A DNA stretch of 64,000 nt. Origin: JAEULH01 sp963789785 (GTDB lineage Bacteria > Pseudomonadota > Alphaproteobacteria > Rhodospirillales > Defluviicoccaceae). Each line of letters starts with the position of its first letter. Position 1 is the stretch's first letter. Shown piece after piece: positions 26,695 to 36,268 of this stretch. Position numbers and translations under genes: made by a program. The stretch spans positions 62,001 to 126,000 of the forward strand of contig CAWBNC010000017.1 in NCBI GenBank assembly GCA_963789785.1, given 5' to 3'. Below the pieces are notes generated by a model that was given only the letters and a program-made list of their open reading frames with translations, made no database searches and was not told the DNA's origin.

Positions 26695-27969
26695 ATGGGA
26701 TATGGCGTGCAACGCTGGCGGTGGCCGGCTTTCCCGGCGGCGCCGATGGTTTATCGCCGCCCACCGACCGGGTTGCGCTGGCTCATGACGCTTTTCGCAT
26801 TCGCCCTTGCGTCACTAACCGGCGCGGCCGCGGCCGAACCGACCGCGGCCGGTCGGCAAGTCAAAGCCGAGAACGAGGTCATTCGCATCGGCTACCTGTC
26901 GGAAGCGGTCGACCGGCCGCCCGGGCTCTCGACGCTGGAGGTTCCGCCCGAGGACGGGGGCCTGCAGGGCGCGCGCCTGGCCATCGCCGACAACAACACC
27001 ACCGGCCGCTTCACCGGCCAGACTTTCGCGCTGGTTGAGCGCGCTCTTCCCGTCGAAGGCGACGTCGGCGCGGCCTTCGCCGCGCTGAGCGACGACGGCG
27101 TGCACTACGTCGTGTCAACGCTGGACGGGGCGGGGCTCGATCGGCTCCTCGCACGCCCCGCCGGCGACCGTGTGCTCATCTTCAACGCCGGCGCACCGGA
27201 CGACCGGTTCCGCCGTGCAGACTGTCGTGCCGATCTGCTCCACACGCTGCCGAGCCGGGCGATGCTCGTCGACGCACTGGCGCAATACCTGATCCGCAAG
27301 AACTGGAAGCGCTGGTTCCTAGTGACCGGCCCGGAGGAAGGCGATGTGCTCTACGCCGCTGCCGTGCGGCGCGCCGCCGGCCGCTTCGGCGGGCGGATCG
27401 TGGCCGAAAAAGCCTGGTCGGAAGCGCTCGACATCCGCAGGACGGCCGAAGCCGAGATCCCGGTGTTCACCCAGGTCGGCGACTACGACATCCTCGTCGT
27501 CGCCGACGAGATCGGGCTTTTCGGCGAGTACCTGCCCTATCGCACCTGGCAGCCGCGACCCGTCGCCGGCACTCAGGGTCTGACACCCGTGGCGTGGGAC
27601 CGGAGCCTCGAGCAGTGGGGTGCGCGGCAGTTGCAATCGCGATTTCAGCGTCAGGCCGGGCGCGCGATGACGCCCGTGGATTACGCCGCCTGGGCGGCGG
27701 TGCGCTCCATCGGCGAGGCGGCGGCCCGCACGTCATCGGCCGACTTCGCGACCGTCGCCGGGTACCTCCGCGGCGACGCCTTCGAGCTCGCCGGATTCAA
27801 GGGCCTGACCCTGTCCTATCGGCCATGGGACGGCCAGCTCCGCCAGCCCATCCCGCTGGTGACCGCCCGCGCCATGGTCTCGATGTCGCCGCAGGAAGGC
27901 TTCCTTCACCCGCTCACCGCCCTCGACACCCTGGGCGACGACCGTCCCGAAAGCGGGTGTAAGCGATGA
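26695..27969 (+). CDS. ABC binding protein of PQQ-alcohol-dehydrogenase system
   Basis: 424 residues. A hydrophobic export segment (LRWLMTLFAFALASLTGAAAAEP, residues about 27-49) precedes a type-1 periplasmic binding fold (VIRIGYLSEAVDRPPG, GGLQGARLAIADNNTTGRFTGQ). The later motifs LVDALAQYLIRKNWKRWFLVTGPEEGD and TPVAWDRSLEQWGARQLQ match the family of branched-chain-like binding proteins found only with PQQ-dependent alcohol systems. The true start may be the downstream ATG before the signal. Its stop overlaps the beta-propeller gene (ATGA). Confidence 0.87.
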   Translation: MGYGVQRWRWPAFPAAPMVYRRPPTGLRWLMTLFAFALASLTGAAAAEPTAAGRQVKAENEVIRIGYLSEAVDRPPGLSTLEVPPEDGGLQGARLAIADNNTTGRFTGQTFALVERALPVEGDVGAAFAALSDDGVHYVVSTLDGAGLDRLLARPAGDRVLIFNAGAPDDRFRRADCRADLLHTLPSRAMLVDALAQYLIRKNWKRWFLVTGPEEGDVLYAAAVRRAAGRFGGRIVAEKAWSEALDIRRTAEAEIPVFTQVGDYDILVVADEIGLFGEYLPYRTWQPRPVAGTQGLTPVAWDRSLEQWGARQLQSRFQRQAGRAMTPVDYAAWAAVRSIGEAAARTSSADFATVAGYLRGDAFELAGFKGLTLSYRPWDGQLRQPIPLVTARAMVSMSPQEGFLHPLTALDTLGDDRPESGCKR

Positions 27970-28949
27970 GAAAGCTCCTGCCGCCGACGGCCGCGGTTCT
28001 TGCGGGCCTGCTCACGGTCGCGGCGGCAACCTCGGCCGCTGTTGCCGGGACCGTGATCGTTTCCAACGAGCGCGACAACACGCTGTCGGTCATCGACGAG
28101 GAGAGCCTATCGGTGACGCAGACGGTTCCGGTCGGCCGCCGGCCGCGCGGGATCACCCTCAACGCCGACGGCTCCCGGCTCTACGTCTGCGCCAGCGACG
28201 ACGACCGGATCGAGATCTACGACACGTCGACCATGGCCAAGATCGGCGAGATCCCGGCCGGCGTCGATCCCGAGCAGTTCGCGCTGCACCCCGATGACCG
28301 CCAGCTCTACATCGCCAACGAGAATGACGATGTCGTCACCGTGGTCGATACCGACAGCCGCCACGTCATCGGTCAGATCGATGTCGGCGTCGAGCCGGAG
28401 GGCATGGCGGTCAGCCCCGACGGCCGGGTGGTGATCAATACCTCCGAGACGACCAACATGGTCCACTGGATCGACACCGCGAGCCTGACCCTGATCGACA
28501 ACACCCTCGTCGACCAGCGGCCGCGCTACGGGATGTTTACCCCGGACGGCAAGAGACTGTGGGTGTCGTCCGAGGTCGGCGGCACGGTGGCGGTCATCGA
28601 CGTCGATGCGCGGGAGGTGATCGAGACCATCCGCTTCAAGATCGGCGGCATCTCGGCGGACCGCATCCAGCCGGTCGGGATCAAGCTCACGCGCAACGGC
28701 CGTTATGCCTTTGTTGCCCTCGGGCCGGCCAACTATGTCGCGGTGATCGACGCGCAGACCTACAAGGTGCTCGACTATCTCCTCGTCGGGCGTCGTGTCT
28801 GGCACCTGGCCCTGAACGCCGACGAGACGCGGCTCTACACCACGAACGGCGTCAGCGGCGACGTCACGGTCATCGATGTCGCGGCCCTCGAGCCGATCAA
28901 GTCGATCCGGGTCGGGCGCTTTCCCTGGGGCGTCGTGGTAAAACCGTGA
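27966..28949 (+). CDS. PQQ-catabolism-associated YVTN beta-propeller protein
   Basis: 327 residues. N-terminal signal MRKLLPPTAAVLAGLLTVAAATSAAVA, then seven YVTN-type blades with the repeating (Y/V)VSNERDNTLSVIDEESL, LYVCASDDDRIEIYDTS, LYIANENDDVVTVVDTDS pattern. It folds as a periplasmic propeller. The gene is translationally coupled between the binding protein and the ATPase of the alcohol-linked ABC system, where it may bind a partner or substrate. Family recognised with confidence; function in the complex is not known. Confidence 0.9.
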   Translation: MRKLLPPTAAVLAGLLTVAAATSAAVAGTVIVSNERDNTLSVIDEESLSVTQTVPVGRRPRGITLNADGSRLYVCASDDDRIEIYDTSTMAKIGEIPAGVDPEQFALHPDDRQLYIANENDDVVTVVDTDSRHVIGQIDVGVEPEGMAVSPDGRVVINTSETTNMVHWIDTASLTLIDNTLVDQRPRYGMFTPDGKRLWVSSEVGGTVAVIDVDAREVIETIRFKIGGISADRIQPVGIKLTRNGRYAFVALGPANYVAVIDAQTYKVLDYLLVGRRVWHLALNADETRLYTTNGVSGDVTVIDVAALEPIKSIRVGRFPWGVVVKP

Positions 28950-28953
28950 CGCC

Positions 28954-29738
<785 letters not shown>

Positions 29739-29742
<4 letters not shown>

Positions 29743-30557
29743 GCGCCGGCGGCTGGGCGATCTGCTTCTGGGGGATCCTGGTTCGCGAGGTTCTCCGTTT
29801 CCTTCACCAGCGCGAGCGGTTCTTTGCCGCCCTGGTCCGTCCGCTCGTCTGGCTGCTCGTCTTCGCCGCCGGTTTTCGCGCCGCGCTGGGCATCGCGATC
29901 ATGCCGCCCTACCAGACCTACATCACCTACGAGGTCTACATCGTCCCCGGCCTGCTCGGGATGATCCAGCTCTTCAACGGCATGCAGAGCTCGCTGTCGA
30001 TGGTCTACGACCGGGAAATGGGCAGCATGAAGATCCTGCTGATGACCCCGTTGCCGCGCTGGTACCTGCTGGCCAGCAAGCTCGCCGCCGGAACCGCCGT
30101 CTCGCTGATCCAGGTCTACGCCTTCCTCGCCGTCGCCTGGGCCTTCGACATCCGCTTTCCCGCGGCCGGATACCTCGCCATCCTGCCGGCGCTGGTGGTT
30201 ACCGGGCTGATGCTGGGCGCGGTTGGGCTGTTGCTGTCGTCAACGATCCGCCAGCTCGAAAACTTCGCCGGGGTGATGAACTTCGTCATCTTCCCGATGT
30301 TCTTCCTGTCGTCGGCTCTCTATCCGCTTTGGAAGCTGGAGGAGGCGAGCACGGTTCTGCCGCAGATCGCGACGCTCAACCCCTTCACCCACGCCGTCGA
30401 GCTGATCCGCTTCGCCCTTTACGCGCAGTTGAACGGCCCGGCCCTGGCTGTGACGGTCGCGGCGCTCGCGGCCTTCCTCGCTCTGTCGATCATCGGCTAC
30501 AGCCCCGCCAAGGGGCTGATGCGCCGTCGCGCCGCAGGTGGCGGCGAGACAGGCTGA
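29739..30557 (+). CDS. ABC-2 type permease, PQQ-alcohol system (PedC-like)
   Basis: 272 residues with six membrane helices of the ABC-2 export type: VRPLVWLLVFAAGF, EVYIVPGLLGMIQLFNGMQ, TAVSLIQVYAFLAVAWAF, GLMLGAVGLLLSSTI, FVIFPMFFLSSALYPLW and a last helix near the C-terminus. NPFTHAVELIRFALY is the conserved region before the final helix. Export of a toxic alcohol or aldehyde or its conjugate is the usual suggestion for this set. The ATG overlaps the ATPase stop. Confidence 0.9.
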
Positions 30558-30564
30558 CGTGGCC

Positions 30565-32361
30565 TTACAGATCGCGCCCGGGGTCGAAGTCTTCGAGCGC
30601 ACGCCAACCGTCGGTCACCAGCAACCGCAAGGCGCCGCTGCGGGTCAGATAGACGTCGGCGAAAAACCGGGCGGAGATGATCTTGGCCTGCCAGAATACG
30701 CGATCGCCTTCACCGGCTTCGAGATGGCCAAGGGCGTGCAGCGCCGCCCTGGCCATCAGTCCGCCGCCGGCAACGATGCCCATCAGCCGGAGGTAGTGGA
30801 CGGCGACACCCGCGGCTCGCCTGGGATGGCTGGGGTAGGTCTCAACCAGCCAGGCGGTCGCAGCCGCCAGATCGTCGAGAGCCTGGCCGAGCCAGTGACG
30901 GATTGCGGCGAGTTCCGCCCCGGCGGCGGCGAGGTCGGCGTCGATCGCGCGCAATTCGGCGATGAACGCCGCGGCCGCCGCACCACCGTCACGGGCAACC
31001 TTGCGCCCGACGAGATCGCTAGCCTGAATGCCGTTCGTGCCCTCGTAAATCGTGGCGATGCGGGCGTCGCGCAGATGCTGCGGCACACCGCTTTCCTCTA
31101 TGTAGCCCATCCCGCCGAAGACCTGGATCGCGGTGCTAGCGACCTCGATGCCCACGTCGGTCGACCATGCCTTGACCACCGGGGTGAGCAGGTCGACAAG
31201 CTGCTGGCGCTGCCGGCGCACCTCGGGATCGGAATGGTGTTCGGCGATGTCGCTGTTGGCGGCGACAGCGTAGGCCAGTGCCCGGCCAGCCTCCGTCTGC
31301 GACTTCATCGACATCAGCATGCGCTGAACATCCGGATGGTGCGCGATCGGCACCGGCGCGGGGTCGTCGCTGTCGAGATCACGGCCCTGGACTCGTTCCA
31401 GGGCGTAGGCCTTCGCATCCTGGTAGGCGCGCTCGGCGATGCCGACGCCCTCCAGGCCGACCGCGAGGCGGGCCGTGTTCATCATCGTGAACATAAGCTC
31501 CAGGCCGCGGTTCTCCTCGCCGACGAGGTAGCCTGCGGCGCCGCCACCGTCGCCGTAGGACATCACCGCCGTCGGGCTGCCGTTGATCCCGAGCTTGTGT
31601 TCCAGCGAGACGCAGCGGAGGTCGTTGCGCTGGCCGAGACCGCCGTCCTCGTCGACGTGGAACTTGGGAATGAGGAACAGCGACAGGCCGCGGACGCCAC
31701 CCGGCGCGTCGGGGAGGCGCGCAAGGACCATGTGGATGATGTTCTCGGTCAGATCGTGCTCGCCGAAGGTGATGTAGATCTTCTGACCCGTGATCCGGTA
31801 CGCGCCGTTCTCGCCGGGAACCGCGCGCGTTCGCACCCGGGCAAGATCGGAGCCGGCCTGCGGCTCGGTGAGGTTCATCGTTCCCGCCCACTCGCCGCTG
31901 ACGAGCTTGGCGAGATAGGTCGCCTTCAGTGCCTCGCTGCCGTGGCTGGCCAGAGCCTCGGCGGCCGCCTGGGTCAGCATTGGGCACAGACCGAAGGCCA
32001 TATTGGCGCTCGTCCACATCTCGCCGACAGCCGTCGAGATGAGCCGGGGCAGGCCCTGGCCGCCGTATTCGGGGGCGAACTGAACGCCGTTCCAGCCGCC
32101 CGCGATGAACTGGCCGTAGGCCTCGCGAAAGCCGGGCGGTGTGCGCACAACGCCGTTCTCGAGCACGCAGCCCGTCCGGTCGCCGATGACGTTGAGCGGC
32201 GCCAGCACCTCGGAGGCGAAGCGATCGGCCTCGTCGAGGATGGCGTCGACCAGTTCCGTGCCGAGGTCCTCGTTGCCGCTCAGCGCGCGGACGCTCTCGA
32301 ACCCGGCCAACTCATTGATGACAAAACGAATATCGCTTAGTGGAGCACGATAGGCAGCCAT
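30565..32361 (-). CDS. Acyl-CoA dehydrogenase, 600-residue type
   Basis: 598 residues, FAD-dependent. The core shows GGWNGVQFAPEYGGQGLP, MNLTEPQAGSDLARVRTRAV, KIYITFGEHD, and the catalytic Glu region QVFGGMGYIEESGVPQHLRDARIATIYEGTNGIQA. A C-terminal extension of about 150 residues beyond the classical 380-residue enzyme places it with the long acyl-CoA dehydrogenases related to DmdC and AidB-like enzymes. Substrate cannot be told. It is convergent with the ABC permease (7 bases between stops) and appears monocistronic. Confidence 0.92.
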   Translation of the reverse strand: MAAYRAPLSDIRFVINELAGFESVRALSGNEDLGTELVDAILDEADRFASEVLAPLNVIGDRTGCVLENGVVRTPPGFREAYGQFIAGGWNGVQFAPEYGGQGLPRLISTAVGEMWTSANMAFGLCPMLTQAAAEALASHGSEALKATYLAKLVSGEWAGTMNLTEPQAGSDLARVRTRAVPGENGAYRITGQKIYITFGEHDLTENIIHMVLARLPDAPGGVRGLSLFLIPKFHVDEDGGLGQRNDLRCVSLEHKLGINGSPTAVMSYGDGGGAAGYLVGEENRGLELMFTMMNTARLAVGLEGVGIAERAYQDAKAYALERVQGRDLDSDDPAPVPIAHHPDVQRMLMSMKSQTEAGRALAYAVAANSDIAEHHSDPEVRRQRQQLVDLLTPVVKAWSTDVGIEVASTAIQVFGGMGYIEESGVPQHLRDARIATIYEGTNGIQASDLVGRKVARDGGAAAAAFIAELRAIDADLAAAGAELAAIRHWLGQALDDLAAATAWLVETYPSHPRRAAGVAVHYLRLMGIVAGGGLMARAALHALGHLEAGEGDRVFWQAKIISARFFADVYLTRSGALRLLVTDGWRALEDFDPGRDL

Positions 32362-32661
32362 TATGATTTCTCGTTGCAGGGGGGCCGCCGGATTGAACCG
32401 TCGCGCCGTCGCCAGCCAACCTAGTCGGGCGCAGGAGAGGCGTCAATTCGCCCCTCTAGGCCGTTGTGTCTCTGTATGAAGACACCGGCTGCAAGCAGAT
32501 GCAGAAAGGGCCGGCCGTTCGTGGGTGGCCGGCCCTTTTTCCAAACCGCGCCAGAGCTTGCATTCGCTCCAGGCGCGGCCGCCCTTGGTAGGGTCTTAAA
32601 AGCCCGATGCTAGCAGAGCGGGTACATCCGGATATATCGCACCTTCAGTCGCCGATGTCAA
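32362..32661. other. Intergenic stretch with a plus-strand hairpin
   Basis: No gene is convincing here. It must hold the acyl-CoA dehydrogenase promoter (minus strand). The only clear structure is the terminator-like hairpin at 32505-32540. A plus-strand reading from an ATG near 32477 runs through that hairpin and has no recognisable family. Confidence 0.5.
32505..32540 (+). terminator. Strong hairpin with T-run, no plus-strand gene upstream
   Basis: Perfect stem GGGCCGGCC / GGCCGGCCC with a ten-base loop, three A bases before and five T bases after, so it is best as a plus-strand terminator. The gene to its left is on the minus strand and starts at 32361. It could end a small RNA starting in 32362-32500, or serve in reverse for the pemK remnant. 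Confidence 0.65.
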
Positions 32662-33069
32662 TCAGGCGCAGCCGACTGCGCAAAGAACGCAGTGCCTGAT
32701 TTTTCTCAGATACTCATCATCCAGCCTTGGCGTCATGTATTTGCGCTTTCCTTCGAAGTCTTTTGGTCCCCTGATCATTTCAAGCCGCTTGAAGATGACC
32801 GTAGACTAGCATGTCTGCTTTTACCACATTACTTTCGAATCCCACGGTCGCGGAAGTGCAGGGCGAAAGAAGATTTCGAGATGGTATCGCTCTTTCGATT
32901 CAGGCGGGGTCGTGCTCAACGGCACGACGGTGCACAAATTGTTCCTCCGGCGAAGGCGCGGCGAGATAACCACAACAGGTCGCCGCTTAACCATCTCTGG
33001 GGCGACAAATCCCTTATCGTAATTGCAGATCAAAATTTGCCCAGGATGGGGGTGAAAGCTTATGGGCAT
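32662..33069 (-). pseudogene. Degenerate PemK/MazF-family toxin gene
   Basis: From ATG 33069 (MPISFHPHPGQILICNYD) the reading shows KRRPVVVISPR and TVVPLSTTPPESKERYHLEI, clear PemK/MazF-like motifs of type II endoribonuclease toxins. A stop then appears after PWDSKVMW near 32821. One missing base there, and one extra base near 32810, bring back VKADML and then TVIFKRLEMIRGPKDFEGKRKY to a TGA at 32662. Repaired length would be 135 residues. No antitoxin gene is adjacent. Unlike other broken genes here it needs a deletion, so real decay is plausible. Base composition is more AT-rich than the neighbours. Confidence 0.75.
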
Positions 33070-33118
33070 GCTTTCGGCGCTCCAACTCGGCCTGCGGGCG
33101 AACCTGACGCGGGCTTGT

Positions 33119-33985
33119 TCAGGCCTTGGGCAGCGGTTGGCCGAGCCGCCCGGCCAGATCCTGGATGAACTGCCAGGCCACGCGCCCCGACCGGGCGCCG
33201 CGGGCGAGGGACCAGGCGTTCGCCTCGGCGTGCAATTGCTCCGGCTCCATCTCAAGACCGAAATGATCGGTATACCCGGCGACGATGGCGAAGTAGGTCT
33301 GCTGGTCGCAGGCATGAAAGCCGAGCCAGAGGCCGAAGCGGTCGGACAGCGAGACCTTTTCCTCAACCGCTTCGGCCGGATTGATCGCGGTGGAGCGCTC
33401 GTTCTCCATCATGTCGCGGGGCATCAGATGGCGGCGGTTAGACGTCGCGTAGAAGACGACCGTCGCGGGACGGCCCTCGATGCCGCCTTCCAGAACCGCC
33501 TTCAACGACTTGTAAGACGCGTCCTGGCCGTCGAAGGACAGGTCGTCGCAGAACAGGATGCAGCGGCGCGTATCCTCGCGCAGCACGGCGAGGAGCCGGG
33601 GCAGGGTGGCGATATCCTCGCGGTGGAGCTCGATCAGCGCCAGGGCGCCGTCGTCCCCGTGTCCGGCATTGACCGCCGCGTGCACGGCCTTGACCAGCGA
33701 GCTCTTGCCGGTGCCGCGCGCGCCCCACAGCAGAGCGTTATTGGCGGGCAGGCCGCGGGCGAACCGGCGGGTGTTGTCGAGCAGCGTCCGGGCCTGCTGG
33801 TCGATGCCCTTGAGGAGCGCTAGGTCGACCCGGCTCACGCGGGAAACGGCCTGCAGCCTGCCCTCGGCGTGCCAGACGAACGCGTCGGCGTCGCTAAGGG
33901 CGGCCGAAGCGGGCGGCGCCGGCGCCAGTCGCTCCAGCGCGACGACCGCTCGGCGAAGAAGTGCGGTAATGTCCGTTTCGGCCAT
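33119..33985 (-). CDS. DUF815-family AAA ATPase
   Basis: 288 residues. Walker A LLWGARGTGKSSLVKAVHAA near residue 90, Walker B CILFCDDLSFDGQD near residue 150, then FYATSNRRHLMPRDMMENE with sensor-1 Asn and an SLSDRFGLWLGFH arginine-finger region. These are hallmarks of the DUF815 ATPases found across alphaproteobacteria beside yajC-secDF. Function unknown. It diverges from yajC with 142 bases between the starts. Confidence 0.9.
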   Translation of the reverse strand: MAETDITALLRRAVVALERLAPAPPASAALSDADAFVWHAEGRLQAVSRVSRVDLALLKGIDQQARTLLDNTRRFARGLPANNALLWGARGTGKSSLVKAVHAAVNAGHGDDGALALIELHREDIATLPRLLAVLREDTRRCILFCDDLSFDGQDASYKSLKAVLEGGIEGRPATVVFYATSNRRHLMPRDMMENERSTAINPAEAVEEKVSLSDRFGLWLGFHACDQQTYFAIVAGYTDHFGLEMEPEQLHAEANAWSLARGARSGRVAWQFIQDLAGRLGQPLPKA

Positions 33986-34127
33986 GGCCAGAGGCTATAG
34001 GGCGGCCGGTCGCGAACCGCAAGCCGCCCGCGCCTCACCTGCCGGCGCCCGGCGTTATCGGTTGCAACCGGGGCAACGGGGCGTATAGTCCGCCGCGGGT
34101 TCCCAATCCAATAAGAGGAGTTAAGCG

Positions 34128-34565
34128 ATGTTCATCTCGCCGGCTTTCGCGCAAGCGGGCGGAGATTTAGCGGGCGCCGGCGCCGGGATTGTGCAGTTTC
34201 TGCCGCTCATCCTGATTTTTGTCGTCTTCTACTTTCTCCTGATACGTCCCCAGCAGAAAAAAATGAAGCAGCACCGCGACATGCTCTCGGCCATCCGGCG
34301 CGGCGATCGCATCGTCACCGGCGGCGGCATCGTCGGTACGGTCAGCAAGGTCATCGACGACAGCGAAATCCTGGTTGAGATCGCTGAAGGGGTGCGCGTG
34401 CGCGTCCACAAGCCGCTGGTGTCGGCGGTTGTGGCCAAGACGGAGGCTGTCGCAGCGGCGGGCACGGCGCCGGGCCAGACCCCGGATTCGGCCAATGTGA
34501 ATGCGCCGGCCGGCGAGCCGGGCAAGGGCGGTTTCAAAAAGTTTCTTGGCGGCAAGAAAGACTAG
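34128..34565 (+). CDS. yajC: Preprotein translocase subunit YajC
   Basis: 145 residues. N-terminal MFISPAFAQAGGD lead, one membrane helix LPLILIFVVFYFLLIRPQQKKMK, then the small cytoplasmic domain MLSAIRRGDRIVTGGGIVGTV with IAEGVRVRVHKPLV. YajC associates with SecDF. The C-terminal 45 residues are a low-complexity tail rich in Ala and Gly ending KKFLGGKKD. A good AAGAGGAG ribosome site precedes the ATG. The TAG stop is part of repeat copy C, which separates yajC from secD by about 120 bases, an unusually wide gap for this operon. Confidence 0.95.
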   Translation: MFISPAFAQAGGDLAGAGAGIVQFLPLILIFVVFYFLLIRPQQKKMKQHRDMLSAIRRGDRIVTGGGIVGTVSKVIDDSEILVEIAEGVRVRVHKPLVSAVVAKTEAVAAAGTAPGQTPDSANVNAPAGEPGKGGFKKFLGGKKD

Positions 34566-34666
34566 AGCACCCTGCACGCGAATGGGCGCAGATGAGATGC
34601 TCGATCTTTTGTAATCGATCAACTCTCCTCTTTCGGACGATATCATCCGAAAGCAGGTTGATCTAG
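34562..34666. repeat. CTAG-bounded double-hairpin repeat, copy C
   Basis: 105 bases between CTAG (34562-34565, holding the yajC TAG stop) and CTAG (34663-34666). Reverse orientation to copy A: first the GAGCACC...GATGCTC hairpin with GATGAGATGCTCGA, then the linker TTTTGTAATCGATCAACT, then the CTTTCGGACGAT / ATCATCCGAAAG hairpin ending in GGTTGATC. It lies inside a co-directional operon, between yajC and secD. Confidence 0.85.
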
Positions 34667-34687
34667 GACGGGCGGCCAACGCCGGCG

Positions 34688-36260
34688 ATGAGCCACTTTC
34701 CCACCTGGAAGATCATTCTGATCGTCGCGGTTACCGTCTTCGGCATGCTCGCCGCGGCGCCAAACCTTCTGTCGCGACAGCAGGCCGAAGCCCTCCCGGA
34801 TTGGCTTCCGCACCGGCAGATCAGCCTCGGCCTCGATCTCCAGGGCGGCTCTCACCTGCTTCTCGATGTCGATACCGGCGCGCTGATCCGCGAGCGGCTG
34901 GAGAGCATGGTCGAGTCCGTACGCGCCGAACTGCGGACCGCGCGCGTTCGTTACGAGCAGCTCGGCATCAGCGGCGATGCGGTGCAGGTGATCATCCCCG
35001 ACCCGGCCCAGCGCGACCAGGCGGAGCAGATCCTGCGCAAGCTCGATACCGGCACTTCGTTCGGTAGTGGCGAGAACGGGAAGATGTCCGTAAGCCTGAC
35101 GGAGAAAGCCGTAGCCGACCGGGAAACGGCCGCGATCGACCAGTCCCTCGAGATTATCCGCCGACGCATCGATGAGACCGGCGTGCGCGAGCCGACCATC
35201 CAACGGCAGGGCCGGACCCGCATTCTTGTCCAGCTTCCCGGTATCGACGATCCGGAGCGGGTCAAGCGGCTGATCGGCAAGACCGCGAAGATGACGTTCC
35301 ACCTCGTCGATGACAGCACGAACGCGACGGATGCCGGGCGAGTGCCGCCGGGAACCATGCTCTTGCCCATGGTCGAGGGTCAGGTCGCCGGCAAGCAGCC
35401 GCGGCAGATCCTCGTCAACAAGCGGGTTCTCGTCAGCGGCGAAAACCTGCTCGACGCGGAGCCGACCTTTCAGCAGAACGAGCCGGTCGTCTCGTTCCGC
35501 TTCGACACGATCGGCGCGCGCCGCTTCGGCGAGGCAACGTCGCACAACGTCGGCAAACTGCTTGCCATCGTGCTCGACAATCAGGTGATCAGCGCGCCGC
35601 GCATCCGCGAGCCGATCCTCGGCGGCTCGGGCGTGATTTCGGGAACGTTCAGCGTTGCCGACGCTCGCGACCTGGCGCTGCTGCTGCGCGCCGGGGCCCT
35701 GCCGGCGCCGCTGACGGTGATCGAGGAGCGCACGGTCGGGGCGGGGCTGGGCGCTGATTCCATTGCGGCCGGCAAGCTCGCCGGCGTCGTCGGCGTCATA
35801 TTGGTCGCTGCGTTCATGACCTTCGTTTACGGCTTCTTCGGCGTTCTCGCCAACCTGGCGGTGATCATCAACATCGTGATGCTGCTCGGCGCCCTGTCGA
35901 TGCTGCAGGCCACGCTGACCCTGCCCGGCATCGCCGGTATCGTCCTGACGGTCGGCATGGCGGTGGATGCCAACGTGCTCATCTACGAGCACATCCGCGA
36001 GGAGATCCGCAACGGCCGGACGCCGCTCTCCGCGCTCGACACTGGGTTTTCCCGCGCGATCACGACGATCATCGACTCCAACCTGACGACGCTCATCGCC
36101 GGCATCGTTCTTTACGCCATGGGCTCTGGGCCGGTGCGCGGCTTCGCCGTGACGCTGTCCATCGGGATCCTGACGACCATGTTCACGGCGGTCACGGTCA
36201 CCCGGCTGATGATCTTCACCTGGTATCGCCAGGCCCAGGCCCCAGCTTCTCCCGATTTAA
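34688..36260 (+). CDS. secD: Protein translocase subunit SecD, one frameshift near the end
   Basis: Uses the proton gradient to drive late steps of Sec export. First helix near the N-terminus, LGLDLQGGSHLLLDVD, periplasmic P1 domain, then five helices with ARDLALLLRAGALPAPLTVIEERTVG and GMAVDANVLIYEHIREE. The raw frame runs straight on into secF. However, dropping the A near 36237 gives the ending RQARPQLLPI and a TAA at 36258, the standard SecD C-terminus, 523 residues. So the apparent SecDF fusion is better read as two genes with one inserted base. Confidence 0.88.
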
Positions 36261-36268
36261 CGGTCATC

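Noticed and set aside
30538..32340. 600-codon plus-strand frame over the acyl-CoA dehydrogenase
   Set aside because: Shadow of the real gene on the other strand; its composition (Ala, Arg, Gly, Asp) is typical of antisense reading.
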